Shown here: positions 1-6,845 of the stretch, piece after piece
Layout: the number at the start of each line of letters is the position of its first letter
How positions within the stretch are numbered: position 1 is the stretch's first letter
NCBI GenBank assembly: GCA_051960855.1
Contig: JBQCDV010000136.1
Location: forward strand, 1 to 12,147
DNA: 12,147 nt
Direction: 5' to 3'
Source of the DNA: JBQCDV01 sp051960855
GTDB lineage: Bacteria; Actinomycetota; Actinomycetes; JAJZTN01
Program-made: the position numbers and the translations under genes
Notes under the pieces: model-generated
Told to the model about the DNA's origin: nothing
The model's input: the letters and a program-made list of their open reading frames with translations, nothing else
Database searches by the model: none

Positions 1-205
1 GCGAGGCGATGAGCCCCTGCCGCTCCAGCTCCGTGTAGGCGCGCGCCACGGTCCCGGTCGCGACGCCGAGGTCGTTGGCCAGCTGCCGGATCGGCGGCAG
101 CCGCTCCCCCGTCACCAGCGACCCGGCCGCGACCATCGCCTCGATCTGCCCCCGGATCTGTTCATACGGCGGCACCGGCGACACCGTGTCGACGGTCAGG
201 ATCAC
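1..205 (-). CDS. GntR-family transcriptional regulator (YtrA-like), C-terminus cut by window edge
   Basis: The visible 68 codons encode a GntR-type winged helix-turn-helix. It opens with the usual PPYEQIRGQIE segment, continues with GERLPPIRQLANDLGV, and has the recognition-helix stretch ATGTVARAYTELERQGLI. In this family the domain binds operator DNA, and the short YtrA subgroup typically controls its own operon of membrane or transporter genes. The start is a GTG preceded by GGAGGCG at 211-217 with 5 bases of spacing. It overlaps the stop of the upstream membrane-protein gene by four bases (GTGA), so the two are almost certainly co-translated. The gene runs off the left edge, so the C-terminal part that would separate YtrA from other GntR subgroups is not visible. 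Assignment to GntR is firm; assignment to YtrA rests on the operon context. Confidence 0.93.
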   Translation of the reverse strand, partial: MILTVDTVSPVPPYEQIRGQIEAMVAAGSLVTGERLPPIRQLANDLGVATGTVARAYTELERQGLIAS

Positions 206-1080
206 GCCAACGCCTCCACCTGGGGCGCCGGCATCACGAAGGGCCGGCGAGCGAGCCGGCGCCCCCACACGAATCCCACGATCGGCAGCACCAGCGCGGT
301 CACCAGCAGCACCGGCACGGCCAGCGCCTCACCGAGCGAACGGTCGACCCGCGTCAGCAGCTCCAGCAGCACCCCACCGACTGCCAGCGATGCCAGCCAC
401 AGCTCGATGCCGACCCCCGTGCCGGCGATGACGTGCACGCTCCGGGACCGAACGGCGTTGTCAGCCGCCTGCAGGTCCGGCGCCTGCTCGGGCTGTGGGC
501 GCTGCAGCACGTAACGCGTCGCCCAGACGGTGAGCAACCAGGCAAGGAACGCGCCACCACCGGCAGCGGCGTTCGTCAGGACGGGACCACCGACGACAGG
601 CGCAAGCAGCGCCGCGACGGCACCGACGATGCCGAGCAGCGGCGGCCACTGCAGCGCCCACGGCCCGACGTAGGAGGTGAGCTCGCGCGGGCGCAGCGAG
701 GCGGTGCGGACGGCGCCGGCGGCGTTGCGGCGGGCGGTGAGCAGCTCGGCGCAGATGGCGGCGAGGAAGTGCCCGACCAGCACCCACAGCAGAGTCAGCA
801 GGCCGACGGTGAGCTGGCCTTCGCGCAGCACCTGCACGACGGTGGCGGCGACGACCGCGACCAGCGCGACGGACACGCCGAGCACGCGCCACAGCCGGGT
901 GCGGGCCAGCGCGTCGAGCACCAGTCGGCCGTTGCGGGGCGTGACCTCGAGGCCGGTTTGGGCGGCGAAGACTTCGACCTCCTCGCGCCGCACCGGCCCG
1001 AGCGAACGCCACAGCCCCTGTAGCGTCAGACCGACGATAAGCAGCGCCACCACCGGCAGCACCAGCAGCCTGCTCGACAT
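202..1080 (-). CDS. Seven-helix integral membrane protein, partner of the GntR regulator
   Basis: A 292-residue protein with about seven hydrophobic segments, at roughly residues 5-24, 65-85, 92-113, 147-163, 174-192, 218-242 and 253-273. The last is followed by an Arg-rich cytoplasmic tail. Between helices 1 and 2 lies a soluble stretch of about 40 residues (REEVEVFAAQTGLEVTPRNG). I see no ATP-binding or enzyme motif. Many YtrA-type GntR operons carry DUF1648-like or other multi-pass membrane proteins, and this may be one, but I do not recognise the family. The chosen ATG at 1080 has GGGGAGG at 1086-1092 with 5 bases of spacing. An ORF extension to 1137 has no ribosome binding site and would run through the divergent promoter region. 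Its stop overlaps the GntR start, so the pair forms an operon and this protein is the likely regulated product. Confidence 0.8.
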   Translation of the reverse strand: MSSRLLVLPVVALLIVGLTLQGLWRSLGPVRREEVEVFAAQTGLEVTPRNGRLVLDALARTRLWRVLGVSVALVAVVAATVVQVLREGQLTVGLLTLLWVLVGHFLAAICAELLTARRNAAGAVRTASLRPRELTSYVGPWALQWPPLLGIVGAVAALLAPVVGGPVLTNAAAGGGAFLAWLLTVWATRYVLQRPQPEQAPDLQAADNAVRSRSVHVIAGTGVGIELWLASLAVGGVLLELLTRVDRSLGEALAVPVLLVTALVLPIVGFVWGRRLARRPFVMPAPQVEALA

Positions 1081-1122
1081 CCCGGCCTCCCCAATCCCCT
1101 TGACGACGCGAGGCAATGTAGC

Positions 1123-1138
1123 AATGATCTGAGTCATT
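1123..1138. promoter_or_regulatory. Inverted repeat in the divergent promoter region, candidate GntR operator
   Basis: AATGA and TCATT flank a six-base spacer, midway between the divergent starts at 1080 and 1172. A possible plus-strand -35 box TTGACG lies at 1100-1105, and the hexamer at 1123-1128, 17 bases downstream, overlaps the repeat; that -10 is weak. YtrA-type regulators usually bind an inverted repeat in their own promoter, so this is a reasonable operator candidate. Short repeats of this size also occur by chance. Confidence 0.35.
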
Positions 1139-1171
1139 CAGTCAAGGGTGCGAGCGACAGAAGGTTGACGG

Positions 1172-1759
1172 ATGACGATGACGGGACCGCTGGTGCGCGA
1201 CGAGGTCTGGGCGCAGCTGCCGCAGCGGCGACTCCCCCGCAGCCGCGTCGTCGGCGGCCTCGCCGGCCTGCTCGCACTGGGTCTCGCGGTGTTGGCGCTG
1301 GTGCAGCTCGGCGTGGTCGTGCCGCGGATCTCGGTGCAGAGCAACGGCTGGGACGCCCCTGCCGGCAGCTCCCGGGTAACCGCCTACCTCACAATCACGA
1401 ACGACGGAGTCCGTCCCGTCCGTCTGCGCGACGTGCACGTCCCCGCTTCGTGGGTGCGGGTCAAGTCGATCGCCGCAACGCCGGCTGGGGACTGGAAGGC
1501 GGCTATCGCTCCGGGGCATCAGCTGCAGCTGAACGTCGCGATGACGGTGACGAACTGCCAGGCGATCCCACGCGATGGCGCGTCGCTGCGGCTGGACGTG
1601 TCCGGGCCAGTGCTCGACTCCACGCTCAGTCTGCAGCCGAACGGCGACCAGGACCCGAAGGCGCCGGGCTCGTACTCCTACAGTGGCGAGGACCCGTGGG
1701 AGCTGGGTTGGCTCACGCTGCCGGCGCAGAGGGCCTGCGGACTCGTCGACATGCCGTAG
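1172..1759 (+). CDS. Single-pass membrane-anchored protein with extracytoplasmic domain, unknown function
   Basis: A 195-residue protein with a short basic cytoplasmic N-terminus (PQRRLPRSR), one long hydrophobic helix at about 26-50, and an outside domain of about 145 residues. That domain is rich in alternating hydrophobic strands (VTAYLTITNDG, VRLRDVHVP, LQLNVAMTVTNC), suggesting a beta-sandwich of the kind seen in exported actinobacterial proteins. Two cysteines, C129 and C189, could form a disulfide outside the membrane. There is no signal-peptidase or lipobox motif, so the helix probably stays as an anchor. The ATG at 1172 has AGAAGG at 1159-1164 with 7 bases of spacing; a second ATG follows at 1178. 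It is divergent from the GntR/membrane-protein pair and may share its control region. I do not recognise the family. Confidence 0.8.
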   Translation: MTMTGPLVRDEVWAQLPQRRLPRSRVVGGLAGLLALGLAVLALVQLGVVVPRISVQSNGWDAPAGSSRVTAYLTITNDGVRPVRLRDVHVPASWVRVKSIAATPAGDWKAAIAPGHQLQLNVAMTVTNCQAIPRDGASLRLDVSGPVLDSTLSLQPNGDQDPKAPGSYSYSGEDPWELGWLTLPAQRACGLVDMP

Positions 1760-1778
1760 CCCTGCTACACCCCCCCGA

Positions 1779-1800
1779 GTGTGCGAGGCGCGCCGCACAC
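1779..1800. terminator. Bidirectional hairpin terminator between convergent genes
   Basis: A perfect 7-base-pair stem (GTGTGCG with CGCACAC) closes an 8-base loop, in the 53-base gap between the stops of the plus-strand membrane protein and the minus-strand CoiA-like gene. There is no T-tract, as is common in actinobacteria. Its position suggests it ends transcription from both sides. Confidence 0.65.
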
Positions 1801-1812
1801 GCGCCGACAAGT

Positions 1813-3000
1813 TCAGTAGTCGCCAAACATGCGGCTGACGGCTTGGTGCACGCTGATGCCGCCTAGAACGCCGACCGGCGTCACTAGGACCGCCGCGCCG
1901 TTCCAGCCCGTGTCGGCGTCGTCGGCGTCGGAGAGTTCCTTGATGATGCTGGGAGGTGGCACGGCACACGCACCGTTGTCTCCGGCCATGCACCAGTGCG
2001 GGTGGTGGACGGCGGTTGCGGGCAGTGTTGCTTCCGTCTCGTGCTCAGAGCCGTAGCCAAACTCGTTGGCGACGAACATCTCGCCGCACGTGGCGTTGCA
2101 GTGGGGGCAGATGAAGGCCATGTAGTGCGTCTCGCTGGCCTTGGTGTACCGGCGTCCGAGGCGGGCCGGGGTCACTCCCATCGACTGGGCGAGCCGCTCT
2201 CCCGCGGCTCGGACGTCGGGTTCGGTCTCTGGTCGCCTCTCGGGGAACGTGCCGACGCCTCGACCCCGAGTTCCCTCGGCACCACACCGTCCGCGCACCT
2301 TGATCTCGGTTACGTACCAAACGCCGAAGTCCTTCTTGCACCGGTAGCAGTCCATCGCGGCACCTTCGACGAGGGCCATGGCTGGCTGTCCGTCGGCGTA
2401 GTAGTCGCGGTGCTGGAGTCGGCCGGTCAACAGCCGCTCCACCGCTTCGAACAGAGGTAGTCTGGTTCCGTTGATGTGGACGGTGGCTTCACCCTCGTCG
2501 CTGATGGTGAGCCCGAAGACCGGGAGTGCCTTGTCGGCGGCAGGCAAATGGTCGACGTGTCTCGCGAACCAAGCGGTCGAGGCGATGCCTGCGTCGCGGT
2601 AGCGCTGTTGGCGCTGGCGGTACTCGTCGAGCGCCTGGTTGCTCCACTGGACTTCGAAGGCGACTCGAATATTTCCTCGGGTGGCCATGACGTCCGCGAT
2701 CCACCCGATGCCGCGGGCTTCGGGTTCGGCTTCCCATCCGGCAGCAATGATGGCGTCGACGATGATCGCCTTGGCAAGGAGGTGTTGGGCGGTCTCCCCC
2801 GCGCTGCACCCGTCGCCGCCGGGCTTGTGAGCGAAGTGGGCGGTACCGAGTTTGCTGGTCTTAGCGAGTCCCGGCCAACCGCACGGCATCGTGATGGCGC
2901 GACGCTTGGCCCGTGCGTCTTCCTTGAGGGCAGCCCACTCCTCATCGGTGAGCAGGCTGCTGACCACGCGGTCCCCGTCGACCAGTCCTGACAAAGGCAT
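1813..3000 (-). CDS. CoiA-like PD-(D/E)XK nuclease-type protein with C-terminal zinc-ribbon-like cysteines
   Basis: A 395-residue protein. Residues ~50-140 show the layout of the competence-protein CoiA family: H55-F-A-H58, E69-T-A-Q-H73 with K77, D103 in WIADV, then E117-V-Q119-W-S, followed by a Tyr/Arg-rich helix (DEYRQRQQRYRDAG). D103 and E117/Q119 fit a PD-(D/E)XK nuclease core with the final Lys replaced by Gln. The second half is not part of classic CoiA. It has C218-xx-C221 and C298-xx-C301 (plus C305), which could hold a zinc ion. The ATG at 3000 has AGGAGGTG upstream (core 3011-3016). A GTG at 3114 would add 38 residues but has no ribosome binding site and would run through a hairpin. 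In competent Firmicutes CoiA acts during DNA uptake and recombination, but actinobacterial relatives are common on mobile elements and their role is open. It is probably transcribed after the 462-residue gene. Confidence 0.8.
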   Translation of the reverse strand: MPLSGLVDGDRVVSSLLTDEEWAALKEDARAKRRAITMPCGWPGLAKTSKLGTAHFAHKPGGDGCSAGETAQHLLAKAIIVDAIIAAGWEAEPEARGIGWIADVMATRGNIRVAFEVQWSNQALDEYRQRQQRYRDAGIASTAWFARHVDHLPAADKALPVFGLTISDEGEATVHINGTRLPLFEAVERLLTGRLQHRDYYADGQPAMALVEGAAMDCYRCKKDFGVWYVTEIKVRGRCGAEGTRGRGVGTFPERRPETEPDVRAAGERLAQSMGVTPARLGRRYTKASETHYMAFICPHCNATCGEMFVANEFGYGSEHETEATLPATAVHHPHWCMAGDNGACAVPPPSIIKELSDADDADTGWNGAAVLVTPVGVLGGISVHQAVSRMFGDY

Positions 3001-3061
3001 CTCGACCCCACCTCCTGCGCTGGGTTGTATCGGGCACCACCGACAATCGCTTGATGCCCGG

Positions 3062-3096
3062 CGGCTCCGTGCATGCTCGCGATACCTTCGGAGCCG
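3062..3096 (-). other. Perfect 8-bp inverted repeat between the 462-residue gene and the CoiA-like gene
   Basis: CGGCTCCG at 3062-3069 pairs with CGGAGCCG at 3089-3096 around a 19-base loop that itself contains the palindrome GCATGC. It sits in the 123-base spacer after the TAA of the upstream gene. It could be a partial terminator reducing coiA-like expression, an RNA processing site, or an operator. The loop is long for a classic intrinsic terminator and no T-run follows. Confidence 0.4.
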
Positions 3097-3123
3097 GTCC
3101 CCCTTGGATGTCACCGCCGATGA

Positions 3124-4512
3124 TTACCAGCCGAAGGCGCGGTCGGGTTCATAGGGTGAGTGACCCTTCATGAAGGGCTTGAGCGCTTCGGGTGTGACCT
3201 GCGGTTCCGGTGGGATGGCGAGCGGTCGGCTGAGCGGGTCGCACGCGGCTAGGTGTTCCCGCGCCCAGGTGAGCCACTCGTCGGCGTTGGTCTTCTCCTC
3301 GCCGTCGAGGCTGGCGATGTGAGTCGCCATGGCCTCAACGTATTCCGTTAGCGCCCGCGCTTGCCGCCATTGGTCGGCCTGTTCGGTCAGCAGCACGGCC
3401 CGGTGGTGTTCCCGGAGCGCAACGACGGCGTCGGCGCGAATCTGCTCCCATCGGCGGCGGCGCTCGGCGGCTTCCTGTTCGGCCTGGAGGCGGCGCTGCT
3501 CGCTGTCCGCGGCCCGCAGTTCAAGTTCTTGGAGTAGGACTGGCAGTCGGTCGCCGAGATTGATTGTCTTGGTGTCCGCGAAGGCGGACTGACGGACCGG
3601 GATACCGCCGTTGATGGTGACAATTAGCCGCCCGGACGGCACCTTGTCGTACTTCGGGATGCGGGAGTGCCAGCGTTCGTGGTTGCGAAGTTCTTGTGCC
3701 GTGGCCTCGTGGGGCATCTTGTCGGTGTCCTCGGCGACATGGAGGGCGTGCGGGTGTCCGTGGATGTGGATGAGCAAGTCGGCGGGTGCTTTGCGCTGAT
3801 GTCGGTCCCACGACGGGCAGGTGACCGTGTACCCGCGCTCGGACGCTGCCTTCGCGAGGGCGTTGAGGAGAAGGAGGGCGCGCTGCCGGACGAGGCGCTT
3901 GAAGCGGAGGCGGTGGTCTCGGTCGTCGCGCAGAGTGACCACGGCGGGGTGCGGCTTGAGGAGACGGTCGCCGACTGGCATGGGGGCGAGTTCGGCGGTC
4001 ATCCACGCGGGTTGGTCGGCGAGACGCAGGGTCTTCTCGCCAAAGCGTCGCCCGGATACGATTTGCAGGATCTTCCCGTCGGGGACCTTTCCGTACCGGG
4101 TGGCCGATGCCACGAGTCCCTCGTAGTAGCCCGCGCCGTCGGTCACCTGCAGGGTTCCACCTGCGGCTGCGATGTCGGCGAGCATCTGGTCGACCGGTCG
4201 AAGCCCGGACACGGGGCGTTCGCGCTTTGGTTCACGTTCCGGTGCCTTTGATGGGAGCGCGCCGACCCGACCATTCGTGGCGACGGTCCAGTGCCCGTCG
4301 GGATAGGACCCGTTCGCGACGAAGTAGCGGCCCGCGTCAGTCGCGGCAGCCTTCCAGACGCCGCCCTTACGGCTCACCGTCACCAGACGCCGGTTCTGTA
4401 AGGCGAGCGCTGTCGTCTTGAACGTCGTGCCGGTCATGACGCCCTCGGGGCAGCCCGCAGCGACCCACTCAAGCACTTCAAGTTGGCGCGAGTTGACGGT
4501 CCGCTCAGCCAC
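3124..4512 (-). CDS. Unrecognised protein: N-terminal winged-helix-like segment, C-terminal coiled coil
   Basis: About 462 residues from the GTG at 4512 (470 from a TTG at 4536). The N-terminus (NSRQLEVLEWVAAGCPEGVM through GGVWKAAATDAGRYFV) reads like a winged-helix DNA-binding or adaptor domain. After a basic, proline-containing linker, a central segment contains a basic stretch (HRLRFKRLVRQRALLLL) and then a mixed alpha/beta region with ADLLIHIHG, AEDTDKMPHE and PKYDKVPSGRLIVTI. I recall that last pattern from many mobile-element-associated hypothetical proteins. Residues ~325-395 (462 numbering) form a highly charged coiled coil (QRRLQAEQEAAERRRRWEQ). No catalytic motif is certain. The TTG start gives a TTGA overlap with the small ORF upstream. 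The GTG has no Shine-Dalgarno but has GATACT seven bases before it, which would fit a leaderless transcript. It precedes the CoiA-like gene and the two probably belong together. Confidence 0.7.
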   Translation of the reverse strand: MAERTVNSRQLEVLEWVAAGCPEGVMTGTTFKTTALALQNRRLVTVSRKGGVWKAAATDAGRYFVANGSYPDGHWTVATNGRVGALPSKAPEREPKRERPVSGLRPVDQMLADIAAAGGTLQVTDGAGYYEGLVASATRYGKVPDGKILQIVSGRRFGEKTLRLADQPAWMTAELAPMPVGDRLLKPHPAVVTLRDDRDHRLRFKRLVRQRALLLLNALAKAASERGYTVTCPSWDRHQRKAPADLLIHIHGHPHALHVAEDTDKMPHEATAQELRNHERWHSRIPKYDKVPSGRLIVTINGGIPVRQSAFADTKTINLGDRLPVLLQELELRAADSEQRRLQAEQEAAERRRRWEQIRADAVVALREHHRAVLLTEQADQWRQARALTEYVEAMATHIASLDGEEKTNADEWLTWAREHLAACDPLSRPLAIPPEPQVTPEALKPFMKGHSPYEPDRAFGW

Positions 4513-4532
4513 GCGACTAAGTATCCACGGCG

Positions 4533-4721
4533 TCAAGCGCGGTGGTCGTCGTGCTTCTCACCGGCAACGACCAGGTGAACCGCCCCGGGTTCAGCTGAAC
4601 TCGCGCCCACCTCCATGGCCAGACGCCCACAAGTCTCTTTGGACACCCGTTTGCCTCGGTTACGCGCGATTCGGGTGATCACAAGATGCTGCCCACCGAG
4701 CGTCCTAACGAAGTGATTCAA
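4533..4721 (-). CDS. Possible small ORF (62 residues) between PLD and the 462-residue gene
   Basis: A TTG start at 4721 has GGAGGC at 4726-4731 with good spacing. That ribosome binding site begins at the stop codon of the phospholipase D gene. The ORF ends in a TGA overlapping a possible TTG start of the next gene (TTGA). It fills most of a 195-base gap that otherwise has no gene. The product begins NHFVRTLGGQHLVITRIARN, followed by a basic RGKRVSKE stretch, and ends in a charged EKHDDHRA tail. There is no signal peptide, membrane helix or recognised motif. An internal in-frame GTG (codon 14) is an alternative start. Its base composition is less GC-extreme than the PLD gene. It may be a small accessory protein, a leader peptide coupling translation, or the degraded end of an older gene. 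Confidence 0.4.
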   Translation of the reverse strand: MNHFVRTLGGQHLVITRIARNRGKRVSKETCGRLAMEVGASSAEPGAVHLVVAGEKHDDHRA

Positions 4722-4731
4722 CTTTGCCTCC

Positions 4732-6360
4732 TCACGCCGGACCCTTTGCCCGGCGACTGACGAGCCGCTCCCGCAGCGGCCGCCCGTCCGGGTCGAACAC
4801 CAGCCGGTACATCGGCTCCGCCCACACCGCCTGGCACCGCGACACCGGGTCCGGCCGGTGCACCCGCACCTGCCCAGACGGCCGCGCCCCACGCCGGCCG
4901 CCGGCGTGCCACACATCCAAGGCATCGGCAGCACTTTGGAAGAGCTCCAACGCCCGCCGCGGGTCCACCAGCTCCGGATCGTTGACGTCCCGACCGAGGT
5001 GCTCGGCCCACAGCTGCAGCCGCAGGTCCCGTGCCAGCTTCCGCGCCCCCTCACCGGTCCCGGCCGGGTCCCGCGGCTCCCGCTCGTCCAACGTGCTGTC
5101 GATGATCGCGCACGTCAGCTCGGTGTCATGAGTCCACGAGCGCCGGTTGAAGTTGTCCGACCCGATCGTGAACCAGACGTCGTCGATGATGCACACCTTC
5201 GCGTGCACGTAGATAGGCGTCCCGGCGGCGTTCTCCAGATCGAAGACCCCCACCCGGTCCGGCGCCGCCTCCTGCAGCCGCCGCATCGCCGTCAGCTGCC
5301 CGATCCGGTTCGGCGGCCCACTAAAGCGCCCATCCGCGTCCGGGTAGCGCGGCACCACCACGACCACCTGCAGCTCCGGCGACCGCCGCAGCGCGTCGGC
5401 CAGCCCCCTCGCCACCAGGTCCGACCACAGGTACTGGTCCTCGACGTAGATCAGCGACCGCGCCCGCGCGAACGCCTTCTCATACGCCCGCGCGATGCTG
5501 CGCTCCCCCAGCGGCGCGAAGGGGTACCCCGGCTTCTTCGCCCCATAGGTCCGCAGCACCTGCACCGCATGCGGCCCGGCCTTCCCCGGCTCCGGCAACG
5601 GCTCGGGCAGCGGCTTCGGGTGCCGCGGCATCCGCGCCGCCCGCTGCACCAGCATCCGGTATGGCGTGCGCCGGTCCAGCGGGTGCGGGTCGTCCCACCG
5701 CTCCACGAAAGACGCCAGCACATCCCCCACCGCCGGTCCCCGCAGCTCCAACGCCGCGTCATGCCATGGCGCCCGCGGCCGGTACCGGCGATCCATCGGC
5801 TGCTGCTGGGGGTCCCCGTGATGGCGGGCGTTGTCCCGGCGCCCGTGGCACAGATCGATCCCGCCGACGAACGCGAGGTCCTCCTGCGGCTTGTCCGGAT
5901 GACGGATCACGAACGTCTTAGCGTGGTGCGACCCGCCCCTGCGCACGCGCTGGTCTAGTAGCGTCTCGCCCCCCGCTGCGTTCAGCTGCTCCCCCAGCCG
6001 CTGGTTCTCCTGCGCGCTGAAGGTCATGCGGTCCGAGTGCGACCGCCACAGCAAGCCCCGGACGTCGACCCTGCGCTTGACCAGGTCGCACAGCACCTGA
6101 CCGACCGTGTGCCCGTCCTCCAGCAGCCGCTCGTCCGAGTCGCCCCGCCAGTCCGTGAAGTAAACGCGGTCCCCGTCCTTGAGGTCGCAGAGCTCCTCGA
6201 ACAGCCGCTTGAAGTACGTCGCCCCGTGGACCAGCGGCACCACCAGGTTGCCCTCGGTCCACGCCCGGTCGTCGCCTCGGCGCCTGTCGATGTCAGTCGC
6301 TCGGTTCCCCCGCTCACCAGGAGTCAGGAACCAGGCATCTTCGACACCGCCCATGATCAC
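4732..6360 (-). CDS. Phospholipase D-superfamily protein with two HKD motifs
   Basis: A 542-residue protein with both catalytic half-sites of the phospholipase D superfamily. The first is H146-A-K148 followed by FVGGID (D169). The second is H386-A-K388-xxxx-D393 with G400-S-D-N403. The superfamily hydrolyses or transfers phosphodiester groups through a covalent phospho-histidine intermediate; substrates are phospholipids for most long members and DNA for some nucleases. Nothing resembles a signal peptide or membrane helix, so it is probably cytoplasmic or peripheral. Actinobacterial proteins of this kind are usually annotated as phosphatidylserine/phosphatidylglycerophosphate/cardiolipin synthase-type or plain phospholipase, and the true substrate is unknown. 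The GTG at 6360 has GGGGG at 6367-6371 with 6 bases of spacing; ATG at 6354 is the alternative. Its very high GC matches the core genes more than the two genes downstream. It is divergent from the DksA-like gene. Confidence 0.87.
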   Translation of the reverse strand: MIMGGVEDAWFLTPGERGNRATDIDRRRGDDRAWTEGNLVVPLVHGATYFKRLFEELCDLKDGDRVYFTDWRGDSDERLLEDGHTVGQVLCDLVKRRVDVRGLLWRSHSDRMTFSAQENQRLGEQLNAAGGETLLDQRVRRGGSHHAKTFVIRHPDKPQEDLAFVGGIDLCHGRRDNARHHGDPQQQPMDRRYRPRAPWHDAALELRGPAVGDVLASFVERWDDPHPLDRRTPYRMLVQRAARMPRHPKPLPEPLPEPGKAGPHAVQVLRTYGAKKPGYPFAPLGERSIARAYEKAFARARSLIYVEDQYLWSDLVARGLADALRRSPELQVVVVVPRYPDADGRFSGPPNRIGQLTAMRRLQEAAPDRVGVFDLENAAGTPIYVHAKVCIIDDVWFTIGSDNFNRRSWTHDTELTCAIIDSTLDEREPRDPAGTGEGARKLARDLRLQLWAEHLGRDVNDPELVDPRRALELFQSAADALDVWHAGGRRGARPSGQVRVHRPDPVSRCQAVWAEPMYRLVFDPDGRPLRERLVSRRAKGPA

Positions 6361-6405
6361 TTCTGTCCCCCACCGAAGGGCGACGTCAAACAGGGGCGCT
6401 CGCAG

Positions 6406-6416
6406 CGACCAGGTCG
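6406..6416. promoter_or_regulatory. Palindrome in the PLD/DksA-like divergent promoter region
   Basis: CGACC-A-GGTCG is a perfect 11-base palindrome in the 83-base gap between the divergent starts at 6360 and 6444. It could be an operator affecting both genes. I see no convincing -35/-10 pair in either direction, and a palindrome this short in GC-rich DNA may be chance. Confidence 0.25.
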
Positions 6417-6443
6417 GTCCCCGAGGTGGAGGATCCTGGACCC

Positions 6444-6830
6444 ATGGCCGCTGATGTCCCAGACACCACTCACGGTGATGGCCTGGACCATGACGTCATC
6501 GCGGACGTTCTGCGCGGTCAGCACGCCGACCTGACCGCGCGCCTCGAGGGCCTGGAGGCGGACCTGGAGTCGATGGTCGCCGCGTCCGCGGACTCCAACG
6601 TCGACGACGAGCACGACCCGGAAGGCCAGACGATCGCTTACGAACGCGCCCAGCTCTCCGCACTCATCCTCGCCGTCCGCGACCAGCTCGCAAACACCGC
6701 CGCGGCCGTCACTCGGCTCGAGCAAGGGGCGTACGGGATCTGCGAGGTGTGCAGGGAGCCGATCCCGACAGGGCGGCTCGAGGCCCGACCGACCGCACGG
6801 ACCTGCGTCGAGCATGCAACCACCCGTTGA
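6444..6830 (+). CDS. DksA/TraR-family zinc-finger protein
   Basis: A 128-residue protein built like small actinobacterial DksA/TraR proteins. Helices at ~15-48 and ~62-94 form a hairpin with an acidic tip (DSNVDDEHDPEG), and a C-terminal zinc finger follows. The finger is C100-xx-C103, 17 residues, then C121-xx-H124, with the family signature YGICEVCREPIP...RLEARPTARTC. The last ligand is His where the textbook form has Cys, so the site is Cys3His. Members enter the RNA polymerase secondary channel and alter promoter kinetics, often in stress responses, but actinobacterial versions are poorly characterised. The ATG at 6444 has GGAGG at 6428-6432 (11 bases); a GTG at 6426 is the alternative and overlaps that site. 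It is divergent from the PLD gene. Confidence 0.88.
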   Translation: MAADVPDTTHGDGLDHDVIADVLRGQHADLTARLEGLEADLESMVAASADSNVDDEHDPEGQTIAYERAQLSALILAVRDQLANTAAAVTRLEQGAYGICEVCREPIPTGRLEARPTARTCVEHATTR

Positions 6831-6831
6831 G

Positions 6832-6845
6832 CAACGTTAGCGGGG
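6832..6845 (+). repeat. Inverted repeat, left copy (core ACGTTAGCG)
   Basis: CAACGTTAGCGGGG begins one base after the stop codon of the DksA-like gene. The reverse complement of 7265-7278 reads CCACGTTAGCGTGG, matching 12 of 14 positions with a 9-base identical core. Each copy therefore follows the stop codon of its own convergent gene in the same relative orientation. Confidence 0.35.

Noticed and set aside
433..1023. Long plus-strand ORF (196 codons) opposite the seven-helix membrane protein
   Set aside because: It is antisense to a gene with clear helices and a ribosome binding site; its product is a low-complexity string rich in Arg, Gln, Gly and Asp, typical of GC-rich shadow frames.
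1081..1137. 19-residue extension of the membrane protein from 1137
   Set aside because: No ribosome binding site there, and it would occupy the divergent promoter region; GGGGAGG precedes the internal ATG at 1080.
3001..3114. 38-residue N-terminal extension of the CoiA-like protein from a GTG at 3114
   Set aside because: No ribosome binding site at 3114, while the ATG at 3000 has an AGGAGGTG site; the extension also runs through a perfect inverted repeat and has no CoiA character.
4858..5958. Plus-strand ORF of 366 codons
   Set aside because: Antisense shadow of the phospholipase D gene, whose product carries both HKD motifs; the shadow product is dominated by Arg, Pro and His.
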